This document shows, one piece after another, positions 43,775 to 53,184 of a DNA stretch of 64,000 nucleotides (the stretch's first letter is position 1; every line of letters starts with the position of its first letter). Source of the stretch: Halogeometricum rufum (GTDB taxonomy: Archaea > Halobacteriota > Halobacteria > Halobacteriales > Haloferacaceae); contig NZ_FOYT01000001.1 of assembly GCF_900112175.1 (NCBI RefSeq), positions 1-64,000 of the forward strand, read 5' to 3'. Under the pieces are notes generated by a model. The model did no database searches. It was not told the DNA's origin and saw only the letters and a program-made list of their open reading frames with translations. The position numbers and the translations under genes were made by a program.

Positions 43775-43869
43775 GAGTGCTGTTCACGTGCGGTTGGGTG
43801 GCTCGCGGCTAAAGTGTTGGGACGGCGTCGCACCGAGGCGCTTTTTTAGCCGTACTCGCTTGACCCGGT

Positions 43870-44256
43870 ATGGGATATCGTGTCGTGGACTGCGACGAGG
43901 TGGAGACGGTCGAGGACCGACCCTGCGAGATGCGACGGCTGTCGGCGGCGGCGGGGTTGGAGCACGTCGCCATCAACCGCTTCCGCGCGGCCCCCGGCGA
44001 GCAGGTGCCGCTGGCGTACCACTACCACGAGGAGCAGGAGGAGGCGTTCTACGTCCTCTCCGGCACGCTGTTCGTCGAGACGCCCGCGGAGACGTACGAG
44101 GTGCCGGCGGGGGACCTGTTCGCCGTCGACCCGAACAGCCCGCAGCGAGCGTACAACCCCGCGGACGCGACCGAGCCGGTGGAACTGCTCGCCGTCGGCG
44201 CACCCGCCGTCTCCGGCGACGCGGTGGCGTACGACCCGGAGGACGCGGCGGAATGA
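43870..44256 (+). CDS. Cupin-domain protein
   Basis: A 128-residue single-domain cupin. Cupin motif 1 is GEQVPLAYHYHEEQEEAFYVLSG (His-His-Glu metal ligands) and motif 2 is VPAGDLFAVDPNSPQRAYNP, where the usual His is replaced by Gln. The function is not determined; such proteins bind metals or small sugars. TATA-like TTTTTTAG (43839-43846) is about 27 bases upstream. It overlaps the next gene by 4 bases (ATGA), so both are translated together. Confidence 0.82.
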   Translation: MGYRVVDCDEVETVEDRPCEMRRLSAAAGLEHVAINRFRAAPGEQVPLAYHYHEEQEEAFYVLSGTLFVETPAETYEVPAGDLFAVDPNSPQRAYNPADATEPVELLAVGAPAVSGDAVAYDPEDAAE

Positions 44257-44891
44257 GCGAGGCGGCCGACGACGCCTTCGACCCGAAGGCCGCCGCCGAG
44301 GAGGCGGGCATCGACCTCTCGGACGTGCCCGACTGGGAGGACGAGTACCTCGACAGGGTGTCGGATCGACTGCTGTTCAACTACGACCTCGAACGCGGGC
44401 GGACGGTCGAGGGCGAGCGGTTCGACCTGTTCGGCGAGATGCGTATCGAGTCGGAGAAGCACTTCTTCCACCCGGCGCTGAACTACGCCAACCACGAGAG
44501 CCACGAGTTCCTGTTCGCCCGGCGCGTCGCCCACACCTCCGTCGGCGAACTGGAGCGACTGGTCGAACTCGCCCACGAACTGGCCGACGGCGACGACTGG
44601 TTCGTCGCCGACGAGGAACACTACGGCACGGACTTCACGTTCGTCGTCGTCGCCGACGAGATAGCCGACGACGTGCGGTCGTTCGTCGCCGACTTCTCCG
44701 ACCGCAACCTCATCAAGTTCGGCTACTACGGCCACTACGAGGTGAACCTCGCCGTCGTCGCCCCCGACGAGGAAGACAGCGTCGCGAGCGACGGCGCGGA
44801 CGTGGCGCAGGCGTTCACCCTCTGGGACGACGTGACCACGCCGAACCGCCGCGGCGTCGTCGCCCGCGTGCTGGACCGTCTGCGGCGCTGA
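44253..44891 (+). CDS. Conserved hypothetical protein coupled to cupin gene
   Basis: A 212-residue acidic soluble protein. The N-terminal helix is rich in Asp/Glu, then RVSDRLLFNYDLERGRTVEGERFDLFGEMRIESEKHFFHPALNYANHESHEFLFARRV is a distinctive, well-conserved-looking core. A C-terminal alpha-beta part (DFTFVVVADEIADDVRSFVADFSDRNLIKFGYYGHYEVNLAVVAP) follows. No catalytic signature is recognised. It overlaps the cupin gene by 4 bases. Confidence 0.7.
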   Translation: MSEAADDAFDPKAAAEEAGIDLSDVPDWEDEYLDRVSDRLLFNYDLERGRTVEGERFDLFGEMRIESEKHFFHPALNYANHESHEFLFARRVAHTSVGELERLVELAHELADGDDWFVADEEHYGTDFTFVVVADEIADDVRSFVADFSDRNLIKFGYYGHYEVNLAVVAPDEEDSVASDGADVAQAFTLWDDVTTPNRRGVVARVLDRLRR

Positions 44892-44928
44892 ACGACTTCT
44901 GAATCCGCCGTCGAAGAGCGATTTCCGA

Positions 44929-44950
44929 AGCGACGGTCTGAGCCGTCGCT
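44929..44950 (+). terminator. Possible bidirectional terminator hairpin
   Basis: A perfect 8-bp inverted repeat (AGCGACGG/CCGTCGCT) with a 6-base loop sits between the convergent stops at 44891 and 45021. It has no T-run, so termination is inferred only from position. Confidence 0.35.
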
Positions 44951-45020
44951 GGCGAACGGCGAAAGAGAGAGGAGGAGGGCTCGGGCGGCGGGTCTCGTCT
45001 GCCGTCGCGTCGGCGACGGC

Positions 45021-46847
45021 TCAGTCGTCGCCCGGCGAGAAGCCGCCTTCGCTGGGGTTCTCGCGGACGCGCTGGATGTTCCGATAGCCCATCACGACCA
45101 GCGACAGCGCCAGGTAGATGAGCACGAACGCGATGAGTATCTGGACGACCGCCGACACCATCGCGAACGTCGTCGCCTCGGCCATCCACGCGCTGTCGAG
45201 GAACTTCGCGTAGATGTTGTCGTGGATGGCGAGCCACAGCAGGCCGATGACGGTGATGGTCACCATGACGACCATCGGGCCGCCGGTGCTGACGAGCTGC
45301 TTGGACTCGCTCCAGTTGGCCAGCCACACCGTCGCGGTGAGCAGCGCGAGCGCGGCGAGCAGCTGGTTCGCGCCGCCGAACAGTTGCCACAGCGTCAGCC
45401 ACGACCCGCTCGTGATGAGGACGTACGCCGGGACGGCCTGCACGACGGCGTTCCCGTAGCGGTCCGCGGCGAACGACTCGACGGAGGACTCGGGCGTGCC
45501 GATTATCTCCTCCATCATGTACCGACCGAGGCGGACGGCCGTGTCCGTCGAGGTGAGGAGGAAGCTCACGAGGACGAGCGCCATGAACGGCCCCCCGAAC
45601 GAGGTGGGGATACCGAAGCTCGTCAGGATGATGCCGCCGCCCGTCGCGAACGTCGGCAGTGCGAGTCCGATGCCGCCGCCGACTTCGGGCGCGACGAGCG
45701 CGACGCTGATGAGCGCGACGGTGGCGAGGAGGCCCTCGCCGAGCATCCCGCCGTACCCGATGAGGCGCGCGTCGGACTCCTGATTGAGCTGCTTCGAAGT
45801 CGTCCCCGAAGAGACGAGCGAGTGGAAGCCGCTGATGGTCCCGCAGGCGATGGTGATGAAGAGCAGCGGGAACAGCGGCGCGCCGGAGCGGCCGATGAAG
45901 CCGTAGAACGGTTCGAGGTTGGTCACGAGCGGCTGGCTCGACGTTCCGAGGACGGTCCCGACGATGATGGCGAGCAGCGCCCCGCCGACGCCGGTGTACA
46001 GCAGGAACGACGAGAGGTAGTCGCGCGGTTGCAGGAGCACCCACACCGGAAGCGCGCTCGCGAGCGCACCGTAGAGGAGGATGATGGGCACCCACGCCGC
46101 GGTGTTCGCGCCGAGCGACCCGGCGGCCGGAATCCACGACCCGCTCCCGCTGAACAGGACGAACGTCGACGCGGGAGCGCGCGACGCCGGTTCGAACAGC
46201 GCGAGGGGGTACTGCGTCCCCACCCAGACGCCGACGAACATCGCGGTGACGAACGCCACCGTCCCCGGGATGAACGGGAGGTTCAGCTGGTACAGGTACG
46301 CCCCGAGCAGCACGGCCAGCCCGATGTATATCAGGCTCGCCGTGGCCGCCTCGGGGTAGGCGTTGAACACGATGGCGACCACGAGCGCGAACACCGCCAC
46401 GACGAGGATGATGGTCAGGAACGCGAACCACAACAGCATGTTCTTGCCGCGTTCGCCGACGTACTCGCCGATGATGTAGCCGATAGACTTCCCCTCGTGT
46501 CGGAGGCTGGCCGACAGCGAGACGAAGTCGTGGACGCTTCCCATCAGCGGGTTGCCGATGGCGATCCACGCCAAGGCGGGGACCCATCCCCAGACGACCC
46601 CCGCGGTTATCGGCCCCACGATGGGCGCTCCGCCCGCGATACTCGAATAGTGATGCCCGAGGAGTACCGGCTTCTTCGCCGGGACGTACTCCTGTCCGTC
46701 TTCGTACTTGTGGGCCGGTGTCGCACGACTGTCGTCGAGTTCGACGAACTGCGCGAGATATCTCGAATAGCCGAGATACCCCACCGAGAACAGCGCTAGC
46801 ACCGCCGCCACGAGCCAGATGACTTGTACCATGGTGTCGAGCCTCAT
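45021..46847 (-). CDS. cstA: Carbon starvation protein A family transporter
   Basis: A 608-residue integral membrane protein with about 16 hydrophobic segments, of the CstA/peptide-pyruvate uptake family. It shows the N-terminal YSRYLAQFVELDD, the GHHYSSIAGGAPIVGP loop and VWGWVPALAWIAIGNPLMGSVHDFVSL motif near 75-110 that define the family, and the C-terminal PAGLWQLFGGANQLLA-like segment (LWQLFGGANQLLAALALLT). TATA-like ATTAAGTC about 26 bases upstream supports the start at 46847; MVQVIW at 46832 is an alternative. In bacteria the family takes up pyruvate or peptides under carbon limitation. Confidence 0.92.
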   Translation of the reverse strand: MRLDTMVQVIWLVAAVLALFSVGYLGYSRYLAQFVELDDSRATPAHKYEDGQEYVPAKKPVLLGHHYSSIAGGAPIVGPITAGVVWGWVPALAWIAIGNPLMGSVHDFVSLSASLRHEGKSIGYIIGEYVGERGKNMLLWFAFLTIILVVAVFALVVAIVFNAYPEAATASLIYIGLAVLLGAYLYQLNLPFIPGTVAFVTAMFVGVWVGTQYPLALFEPASRAPASTFVLFSGSGSWIPAAGSLGANTAAWVPIILLYGALASALPVWVLLQPRDYLSSFLLYTGVGGALLAIIVGTVLGTSSQPLVTNLEPFYGFIGRSGAPLFPLLFITIACGTISGFHSLVSSGTTSKQLNQESDARLIGYGGMLGEGLLATVALISVALVAPEVGGGIGLALPTFATGGGIILTSFGIPTSFGGPFMALVLVSFLLTSTDTAVRLGRYMMEEIIGTPESSVESFAADRYGNAVVQAVPAYVLITSGSWLTLWQLFGGANQLLAALALLTATVWLANWSESKQLVSTGGPMVVMVTITVIGLLWLAIHDNIYAKFLDSAWMAEATTFAMVSAVVQILIAFVLIYLALSLVVMGYRNIQRVRENPSEGGFSPGDD

Positions 46848-47083
46848 TCTTGCTCATGGAAAACCGTGACTTAATGCTAACGATTGTTACGTTCGAAACC
46901 GCTCGGAGAGTCGCCTCTACCGCGAGAATTCGGCAAAATACGCTCGTTCTCGCCGGCCGGTTTGTGGGAGGTCGTCCACCAACTTCGCTGAATTGTTCCG
47001 ATTGTCCGAATTTCGCCGGAATAAAAGTCACGAGTCGTGCGGAGTCCCCCCAACGACGCCCGACGTGACCGCTTTTCGGGCAG

Positions 47084-48052
47084 TCAGGTTCGAGGTTCGA
47101 CGGCGACGTCGATGTCGAGTTCGTCGGCCACCTCCGCCAGGAAGTCGCCCTTCACCTCCGAGACGCGGGTGACGACTTCGGCGACGACCGGATAGTCGAA
47201 CGTCTCGTGGAGTTCCCGGAGGCGTTCGCGTTCGGTCTCGACTCTGTCTCGGAGGAAGCGCGCGCCGCGGCCCTCCTCGTGCGGTTCGGGTTCCGGGGTG
47301 AGGCGGTTGACCGCGAGGCCGCGAATCGTCAGGCCGTACTCCTCCAAGTCTTCGACGGCGCGGCGCGTCTCCCGGATGGAGAGTTCGTCGGGGTTGACGA
47401 CGAGGAAGAAGGCGGCGTCCTCCCGGAGCGTCTTCCCGGCGAACTCGAACCGCTCCTTCCGGGTTCGGAGTCGGTCGAGGATGGGGTCGCCCTCCATCAC
47501 GCGCCGGGGTTCGTTGTTGCCGATGGCCGCCTTCTCGTACAGGTCGATGGACTTCTCGCGCTTGTAGACGAGTCGGTCTATCCAGCCCTCCAGCAGTTCC
47601 GGAAGCGAGAGGAGGCGGAGGGTGCCGCCCGTCGGCGACGTGTCGAAGACGACCCGGTCGAACTCCTCGGCGGACCGCATCACCTCGATGAAGCGGTCCA
47701 TCAGGGCCGCCTCGTACGCCCCCGGCGTCTGGTGGGCCATCTCTATCTGCCGGTCTATCTCGTTGACCATCGCGGGACTCACCTGGTCGCCCATCGCCCG
47801 CTTGGTCTCCATCAGGTGCCGTTCCACCTCGGTGTCCGGGTCCACCTCCATCCCGTAGAGGTTCTCCTCGCCCTCGACCGCCCGCGGGTCGTCGTCGAAC
47901 TGCTGGTCGAACACGTCCGAGGTGCTGTGTGCGGGGTCCGTGGAGACGACGAGCGTTCGGAGGCCCTCGCGGGCGCACTTCAGCGCGTACGCCGACGACA
48001 TGGTGGTCTTGCCGACGCCGCCCTTACCGCCGAAGAAGACGAACTTGCGCAT
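47084..48052 (-). CDS. ArsA/Get3-family ATPase
   Basis: A 322-residue P-loop ATPase. The deviant Walker A is FFGGKGGVGKTTMSSAYAL, switch I region STDPAHSTSDVF, and switch II region VVFDTSPTGGTLRLLSLPELL. VVNPDELSIRETRRAVEDL and a short C-terminal domain follow. In archaea such proteins are homologues of Get3 (tail-anchored protein targeting) or of the arsenite pump ATPase; sequence alone does not decide. No arsR or arsB gene is nearby. Its start is 3 bases after the preceding small gene, so the two form an operon. Confidence 0.88.
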   Translation of the reverse strand: MRKFVFFGGKGGVGKTTMSSAYALKCAREGLRTLVVSTDPAHSTSDVFDQQFDDDPRAVEGEENLYGMEVDPDTEVERHLMETKRAMGDQVSPAMVNEIDRQIEMAHQTPGAYEAALMDRFIEVMRSAEEFDRVVFDTSPTGGTLRLLSLPELLEGWIDRLVYKREKSIDLYEKAAIGNNEPRRVMEGDPILDRLRTRKERFEFAGKTLREDAAFFLVVNPDELSIRETRRAVEDLEEYGLTIRGLAVNRLTPEPEPHEEGRGARFLRDRVETERERLRELHETFDYPVVAEVVTRVSEVKGDFLAEVADELDIDVAVEPRT

Positions 48053-48054
48053 CG

Positions 48055-48351
48055 TCAGAAGTGGTACTGGTGCCCCTTGCGTTCGAGAAGCGACCCGCGG
48101 TCCCACATCCGCCGTTCCCACGCCTCGAACTCGTCTTCGAGGTACGGCAGGAGTTCGGCGGTGTAGTAGGAGACGGGACTCGGGATGCCGAACGCCTCGG
48201 GGAAACACGCCAGCATGAACGCGTCCTCCTGGTCTTCGGCCTCCTGCTCTATCTTCTCGTACGCCGGGTGCGAGATGAGTCCGTGGTAGAACCCGCGAAG
48301 CCACTCCGCGACGGCCTCCCGGTACTCGGCGATTCGGTCCGCAAGTGTCAT
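48055..48351 (-). CDS. Small conserved protein in operon with ArsA/Get3-like ATPase
   Basis: A 98-residue helical protein (LADRIAEYREAVAEWLRGFYHGLISH, YEKIEQEAEDQEDAFMLACF, YTAELLPYLEDEFEAWERRMWDRGSLLE) ending in KGHQYHF. No transmembrane segment is visible. Its position directly before the ATPase suggests a partner of that protein; this is an inference from coupling only. Confidence 0.7.
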   Translation of the reverse strand: MTLADRIAEYREAVAEWLRGFYHGLISHPAYEKIEQEAEDQEDAFMLACFPEAFGIPSPVSYYTAELLPYLEDEFEAWERRMWDRGSLLERKGHQYHF

Positions 48352-48608
48352 TGATTCACGTACCCCCTCGGCCGCGGAAAAGGGTATCGCTCACGGACGA
48401 ACGCGCGGGTTCCGGGTCGTCCGCGCCGAAGACTGCCGGTCGTCTCGACGGCCTGGCAGTTCGGCGCGGAAGGGCCGGGCGCGACACACGGCCGGCGTTC
48501 GGGCGAGAGGCGGTCCGCGTTCCGGCCAACTACGCCGACTGTCGCGTCTGAACGAAGTTCACGGACGCCGCGACCGCCACTTTTGTCGTCGGGCCGTCAC
48601 GTCTGCGC

Positions 48609-50210
48609 ATGAGTTATCAGCGGTCGCTCGCGGTGGTCGCCGTCGTACTCCTCCTCGTCGTCGCCGGGTGCGCCGGCGCCCCCGGTGCGGCGACGGACGG
48701 GACGGGAGCGACGGCGCAGACGGACGCGCCGCAGGCGTCTCCGACGCCCGTTCGAGACACCGACTCGTCGACGCTGCGGACCGGGGCGGCGCGGAACGGG
48801 ACCGCGGCGAACCTCACCGGGGCGACGAACGGGACGCTCGAAGTGCACTTCGTCCACGTCGGGCAGTCGTCGAGTACGCTGCTCGTCGCGCCGAACGGCG
48901 AGACGCTCCTCGTCGACACCGGCGACTGGCGCGACGACGGCCGCCACGTCCTCCAGTACCTGCGGGCGAACGACGTCACCCGCATCGACCACCTCGTCAC
49001 CTCGCACGCGGACGCCGACCACGTGGGCGGGCACGCCGCCGTCGTCGAGTACTTCGAGACGGAGGCGGACGGCGTCGGCGCGGTGTACGACTCCGGCATC
49101 GTCTCGTCGTCCGAGACGTACGGCCGGTACCTCGACGCCGTCGAGGCGCACGACGTGCCGCTCTACCGGACGGGCGCGAACGACACGATTCCGTTCGGCG
49201 GCGTCGAGACGCGGGTGTTAGCGCCGCCGGCGGAACCGCTGGCAGACGGCCAGCGGAACGAGAACAGCGTCGTCCTCGCCGTCGAACACGGCGGGCACGA
49301 GTTCCTGTTCCCCGGCGACGGCGAGAACGAAGCCGAGTCGTACCTCGTCGGGCGTTACGGCGCGGCGCTCGATTCGACGGCGCTGGCTGCCGGCCACCAC
49401 GGGAGTCGGTCGAGTTCGAGCGAAGCGTTCCTCGACGCGACGGCGCCCCGCGTCGTCGTCGTCTCCAGCGCGTACGACTCGCAGTACGGCCACCCGCACG
49501 ACGAGACGCTCCGGCGACTCGCGAACCGGTCGGTTCCGACGTACTGGACGGGGACGCACGGCGACGTCGTCCTCCGGAGCGACGGCCGCAACCTGAGCGT
49601 CTGGACGCAGCGAAACGCGACGACGAACGCGACGCGACTCCGCTCCGCGCCGCCGGTCGAACCCGAGGCGAACGGGTCGGTGTCGTACCGCCGGTACTTC
49701 GTCGCCGCGAACGACAGCGAGGCGAACGAGTCGGTCGTCGGGACGCCGCAGACGGTGACGGCGATGCCGACGCCGACGCCGGAACAGACCGCGACGCCGA
49801 CTGCGACGCCGGTGCCGACTGCGGCGGTCACTTCGACGCCCGCGTCGCCCTCCACCGTGACGGATGCGCCCACAGCGGGGACGCTGTCGCTCGTCGAGGT
49901 GCACGCGGACGCGTCGGGCGACGAGTGGGACAACCTGAACGACGAGTACCTCGTCTTCACGAACGCGGGCGACGCCGCACTCGACCTCTCGGGGTGGACG
50001 GTGCGCGACGAGGCGGACCACACCTACCGGTTCCCGGACGGCGTCACGCTCGACCCGGGCGCGTCGGTGACGCTCCACACCGGGACCGGGACGGATAGCG
50101 CGACCGACCGCTACTGGGGGTCGGGCGCGCCCGTCTGGAACAACGGCGGCGACACCGTCGTCGTGACCGACGACGAGGGGACGGTCGTCCTCAGGGAGAC
50201 GTACTCGTGA
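48609..50210 (+). CDS. Secreted MBL-fold lipoprotein with C-terminal lamin-tail domain
   Basis: A 533-residue exported protein. A signal peptide with lipobox (VVAGCAG) anchors it. After a Thr/Ala-rich linker (to about 75) comes a ComEC/Rec2-like metallo-beta-lactamase domain: VHFVHVGQSSSTLLVAPNGETLLVDTGD, the metal motif TSHADADHVGGH, FLFPGDGE, and AAGHHGSRSSSS. A Thr/Pro-rich linker follows (about 375-415), then an Ig-like lamin-tail domain (SLVEVHADASGDEWDNLNDEYLVFTNAGD...LSGWTVRDE). ComEC MBL domains act as nucleases in DNA uptake; the free secreted form is thought to cleave nucleic acids. It overlaps a DUF3006 gene by 4 bases. Confidence 0.88.
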   Translation: MSYQRSLAVVAVVLLLVVAGCAGAPGAATDGTGATAQTDAPQASPTPVRDTDSSTLRTGAARNGTAANLTGATNGTLEVHFVHVGQSSSTLLVAPNGETLLVDTGDWRDDGRHVLQYLRANDVTRIDHLVTSHADADHVGGHAAVVEYFETEADGVGAVYDSGIVSSSETYGRYLDAVEAHDVPLYRTGANDTIPFGGVETRVLAPPAEPLADGQRNENSVVLAVEHGGHEFLFPGDGENEAESYLVGRYGAALDSTALAAGHHGSRSSSSEAFLDATAPRVVVVSSAYDSQYGHPHDETLRRLANRSVPTYWTGTHGDVVLRSDGRNLSVWTQRNATTNATRLRSAPPVEPEANGSVSYRRYFVAANDSEANESVVGTPQTVTAMPTPTPEQTATPTATPVPTAAVTSTPASPSTVTDAPTAGTLSLVEVHADASGDEWDNLNDEYLVFTNAGDAALDLSGWTVRDEADHTYRFPDGVTLDPGASVTLHTGTGTDSATDRYWGSGAPVWNNGGDTVVVTDDEGTVVLRETYS

Positions 50211-50521
50211 GCGACCGAACCTACGGCGCCGTCCTCGACCGGTTCGAGGACGAGCGCGCGGTGCTGCTGCTCGAAGCGGACGGTACGACGACGGACGAAC
50301 TCGTCGTCCCGACGGCGTTGCTCCCTCCCGAGGGTCGGCACCAGGACGCGCGGTTCACCGTCTCGGTTCGCGGGAGCGACCGGACCGAAATCGCGTACGA
50401 ACCGGCGGAGACGCGTCGGCGGCGCGAGTCGGCCCAGCGCCGGTTCGACCGGCTCTCGGAACCGCTCTCGTCGGACGACGGCGGCGGTGCGGGCGGCCGA
50501 GACGGCGACGAGGACGACTGA
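50207..50521 (+). CDS. DUF3006-like small protein
   Basis: A 104-residue protein (GTG start) with the DUF3006 pattern: an N-terminal beta segment (YGAVLDRFEDERAVLLLEADGTT), VVPTALLPPEGRHQDARFTVSV, and a helical, Arg-rich then acidic tail. DUF3006 proteins are often encoded next to MBL-domain genes, as here; they may bind or modulate the partner. It starts inside the preceding stop (GTGA overlap), so translation is coupled. Confidence 0.7.
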   Translation: MSDRTYGAVLDRFEDERAVLLLEADGTTTDELVVPTALLPPEGRHQDARFTVSVRGSDRTEIAYEPAETRRRRESAQRRFDRLSEPLSSDDGGGAGGRDGDEDD

Positions 50522-50595
50522 CCCCGTGTAGCGGCCGTCGCGTTCCGCGTCGGCGAGTCCGTGCGTTGATATACCGTGACGAACCAATCGCGGTT

Positions 50596-51948
50596 ATGGG
50601 TCTGGGCACGACGGACGCGACGCCGGTGACGGTTCTCAGCGGCAGTCTCGGCGCGGGGAAGACGACGCTCCTGAACCACATCCTCCGGAACGCCGGCGAC
50701 AGGGACATCGCCGTCCTCGTCAACGACATGGGCGAGTTGAACGTCGACGCCGAACTCGTCAGCGAGGAGTCGGAACTCTCCGTCGCCGACGGCACCGTCG
50801 CGGAACTGTCGAACGGGTGCATCTGCTGTGAACTCCGCGACGACCTCGAAACCGCGGTGGTCCGCCTCGCCCGCGAACGCGACTTCGACCACCTCGTCGT
50901 CGAACCCTCCGGCATCAGCGAACCCGCCCCGGTGGCCCGCCTGTTCACGGGCGGGTCGCCGGCGGCCGCGCAGTACGACGTGGACGCCGTCGTCGCCGTC
51001 GTGGACGCGCGCCTGTTCGCCGACACGTTCGACGGCGACGGCGCCCCCGAGAAGACGGTCGCCGAGGGCGGCGAAGGGGAACGGCGACCCCTCTCGGACC
51101 TCCTGGTCGAACAGGTGGAGTTCGCGGACGTCGTCGTCCTCAACAAGTGTGACCTCGTGACCGAGGCCGAACGCGCGCGGGTGGAGTCAGTCGTTCGCGC
51201 CCTCCGGCCGGACGCCGACGTCGTCGCCGCCGAGTACGGCGAGGTGCCGATAGACCGCCTCCTCGGCGTCGGCCTGTTCGACCCGCAGACCGCCGCCGAA
51301 CGCGCCGGCTGGAAGCGGGTGCTGGACGCCGAGGAATCGGCGGACGACGCCGACGGTGGGCACGGTCACGAGGCCGAGGACCGTGAATACGAGGGGCACG
51401 ACCACGAACACGGCGAACACGGCGGACACGCCGACCACGACCACCAGCACTCCCACCCCGAGGAGGAGTACGGCATCAACTCGTTCGTCTACCGCCGGCG
51501 GCGGCCGTTCCACCCCGGCAGAGTCGCCGCCGTCCTCGCGGACCTGCCCGACGCCGTCGTCCGTGCGAAGGGGTCGATGTGGGTCGCCGGCCGCGAGGAC
51601 GCACACCTCACCTACAGTCAGGCCGGCCCGTCGGCGTACGCCGAGGTCACCGGCCGGTGGGTGGCGAGTCTCCCCGAGTTCGAACAGGACGCCTACCGGC
51701 GGAACCGCTCGGACCTCGGGTTCCGGTGGGACGAGGAGTGGGGCGACAGGCGGACCGGACTGGTGTTCATCGGCCGAGACGTGGACGAGGAGTCGCTGAC
51801 GGCCGCCTTGGACGACGCGCTACTCACCGACGCGGAGATGGCCGCCGAGTGGGCGGCGTTCGAGAACCCGTTCCCCGAGGAACCCGGCGACCGGACGACG
51901 CTGGCGGAACCGACGCCGACGCCGGACTCGGGGCCCGTCCGGCGGTAG
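50596..51948 (+). CDS. COG0523 (CobW/ZNG1-type) GTPase
   Basis: A 450-residue metallochaperone GTPase. The P-loop SGSLGAGKTT (15-24), the Cys motif GCICCELRDDL (CICC at 75-78) that coordinates Zn in this family, ESG-like VVEPSGISEPAPV, and the G4 motif LNKCD are present. A His/Asp/Glu-rich linker of about 35 residues (near 255-290, with HDHEH, HADHDHQHSH) is likely metal-binding, and a C-terminal CobW domain follows (INSFVYRRRRPFHPGRVAAVL). Which metal or client is served is unknown. TATA-like GATATACC about 25 bases upstream supports the start at 50596. Confidence 0.9.
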   Translation: MGLGTTDATPVTVLSGSLGAGKTTLLNHILRNAGDRDIAVLVNDMGELNVDAELVSEESELSVADGTVAELSNGCICCELRDDLETAVVRLARERDFDHLVVEPSGISEPAPVARLFTGGSPAAAQYDVDAVVAVVDARLFADTFDGDGAPEKTVAEGGEGERRPLSDLLVEQVEFADVVVLNKCDLVTEAERARVESVVRALRPDADVVAAEYGEVPIDRLLGVGLFDPQTAAERAGWKRVLDAEESADDADGGHGHEAEDREYEGHDHEHGEHGGHADHDHQHSHPEEEYGINSFVYRRRRPFHPGRVAAVLADLPDAVVRAKGSMWVAGREDAHLTYSQAGPSAYAEVTGRWVASLPEFEQDAYRRNRSDLGFRWDEEWGDRRTGLVFIGRDVDEESLTAALDDALLTDAEMAAEWAAFENPFPEEPGDRTTLAEPTPTPDSGPVRR

Positions 51949-51985
51949 GGCACGTCGGGACGCATCGCGGCGCGTCGGAAACCCG

Positions 51986-52204
51986 TCAGCAGGCGCACCC
52001 GGTGGACCCGGGCGAACGTTCGAGGTCCATCTCGTCGCCGCAGTCGGGACACGCGGGAGCGTCGTCGCCGGCGTCCCGCGCGGGAACCCGTTCCGCGCAG
52101 TCGTGACACCAGTACGACCCCTGCACCTCACTCGTGCCGGTTCCGCGGTCCGGCGACTGCGTCGACGCCGCGAGCACGTCCTTGAGCGTGCCAATGATAC
52201 TCAT
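51986..52204 (-). CDS. Small zinc-ribbon protein
   Basis: A 72-residue protein with a hydrophobic/polar N-terminus (MSIIGTLKDVLAAS), then a two-Cys-pair zinc ribbon CHDCAERVP...CPDCGDEM, and a C-terminal GCAC. It lies 38 bases beyond the CobW-type GTPase stop, convergent. A role in metal handling is possible by context only. Confidence 0.7.
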   Translation of the reverse strand: MSIIGTLKDVLAASTQSPDRGTGTSEVQGSYWCHDCAERVPARDAGDDAPACPDCGDEMDLERSPGSTGCAC

Positions 52205-52334
52205 AGTCGTTCGTGATACTGTAGGGAGATAGTCGCCACCCGGTCGTGCGTCCACCGCGGACGACCGAAGCGAGGGAGCGACGCGTCGGCCGCGCGCCGC
52301 GACTCGGACACCGGTCGAAATCGGCGGTCGGACG

Positions 52335-52742
52335 TCAGACGTCGGCCGCGAGGGCGTCGAGGGCGCGTTCCAACTCGCCGCGGCGTTTCCACGCGGCGAC
52401 GCGGTCGGTCAGGGAGGCAAGCGGCAAGCCGAGACTGACGGCCGACCGCGCGGTGACGGTGACGCCGCCGTCGGCGGGTTCGACGGTCACCGTCGTCTCC
52501 ATCGCGTCGAACGGACCCGCCTCGCCCGCCTGTTCGTAGCGGAGTCCGTCCTCGCGCGTCCGGAAGCGGAGGGCGAACTCCACGCCGCGCGCGCCGACGA
52601 CGACGACAGTCTCCGCACCCTCGTCGTGGACCTCGCGCACGTCGAAACTCCCCTCGTAGGTGACCATCGCCTCGGGCGTGAGTCGCCGGAGGACGGTCGG
52701 CTTCGACCGCGGGACGAACTGCGACGCCGTCACCTCGTGCAT
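52335..52742 (-). CDS. SRPBCC-fold protein
   Basis: A 135-residue protein with the START/Bet v 1-like layout: N-terminal strand (VTASQFVPRSKPTVLRRLTP), a beta-meander (MVTYEGSFDVREV, VVVVGARGVEFALRFR, LRYEQAGEAGPFDAMETTVTVEP, GGVTVTARSAVSLGLP), then a long C-terminal helix (ASLTDRVAAWKRRGELERALDAL). The ligand is unknown. Confidence 0.75.
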   Translation of the reverse strand: MHEVTASQFVPRSKPTVLRRLTPEAMVTYEGSFDVREVHDEGAETVVVVGARGVEFALRFRTREDGLRYEQAGEAGPFDAMETTVTVEPADGGVTVTARSAVSLGLPLASLTDRVAAWKRRGELERALDALAADV

Positions 52743-52827
52743 ACACCGTCTGCCGTGACCGCCCGTGTATAGCTGACGACTCCGCCCGGCGTCGTGGGTG
52801 GGTCGAGAGCGAGCGTCGACGGCGCAG

Positions 52828-53043
52828 TTACCGAACGTCCGTGAGCGAGACGGCCGCCGACCGGTCCACCGTCAGCCACTCCGTCGCCATCCGGTGGTCT
52901 GCCGGCGAGAAGACAGTCAACTCGCGGGGGTTCGACGGGTCGCCGTACAGACACGCCAGTTCGAACTCCGGGGCGTCCTCCGGGCCGGCGTCGTTCGGCC
53001 CGGCGTCGTCGTTCGGTGCGGGGTCGGACGGGTCGGACGACAT
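52828..53043 (-). CDS. DUF7511-like small protein
   Basis: A 71-residue protein with a polar, Asp/Pro-rich N-terminal tail, then a compact core FELACLYGDPSNPRELTVFSP and the ending DHRMATEWLTVDRSAAVSLTDVR that matches the haloarchaeal DUF7511 domain. The function is unknown. It starts 3 bases after the stop of the next upstream gene, in an operon with a Cys-rich peptide. Confidence 0.7.
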   Translation of the reverse strand: MSSDPSDPAPNDDAGPNDAGPEDAPEFELACLYGDPSNPRELTVFSPADHRMATEWLTVDRSAAVSLTDVR

Positions 53044-53046
53044 CCG

Positions 53047-53184
53047 TCAGGCCGCCCGCTTCGCGCAGTTCGCGCACCGCTTCCGCCGCGTCGAGACGTA
53101 CTCCCCGCACTCCAGACAGCGGAACCGACTGCGTACGTACTCCGTGTGCGATTCGATACTCGTTCTTCCACCAGTTTCGGACAT
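53047..53184 (-). CDS. 45-residue zinc-binding peptide
   Basis: Starts MSETGGRTSIESHTEY and contains two Cys pairs (FRCLECGEYV and KRCANCAKRAA) that can form one Zn ribbon. A TATA-like CTATTAG at about 53207-53213 lies about 27 bases upstream, which supports this start. It is translated just before the DUF7511-like gene. Confidence 0.65.
   Translation of the reverse strand: MSETGGRTSIESHTEYVRSRFRCLECGEYVSTRRKRCANCAKRAA

Noticed and set aside
47084-48052. Arsenic resistance operon
   Set aside because: Only an ArsA/Get3-type ATPase is present; no arsR, arsB, arsC or arsD lies beside it, so a Get3-like role is equally likely.
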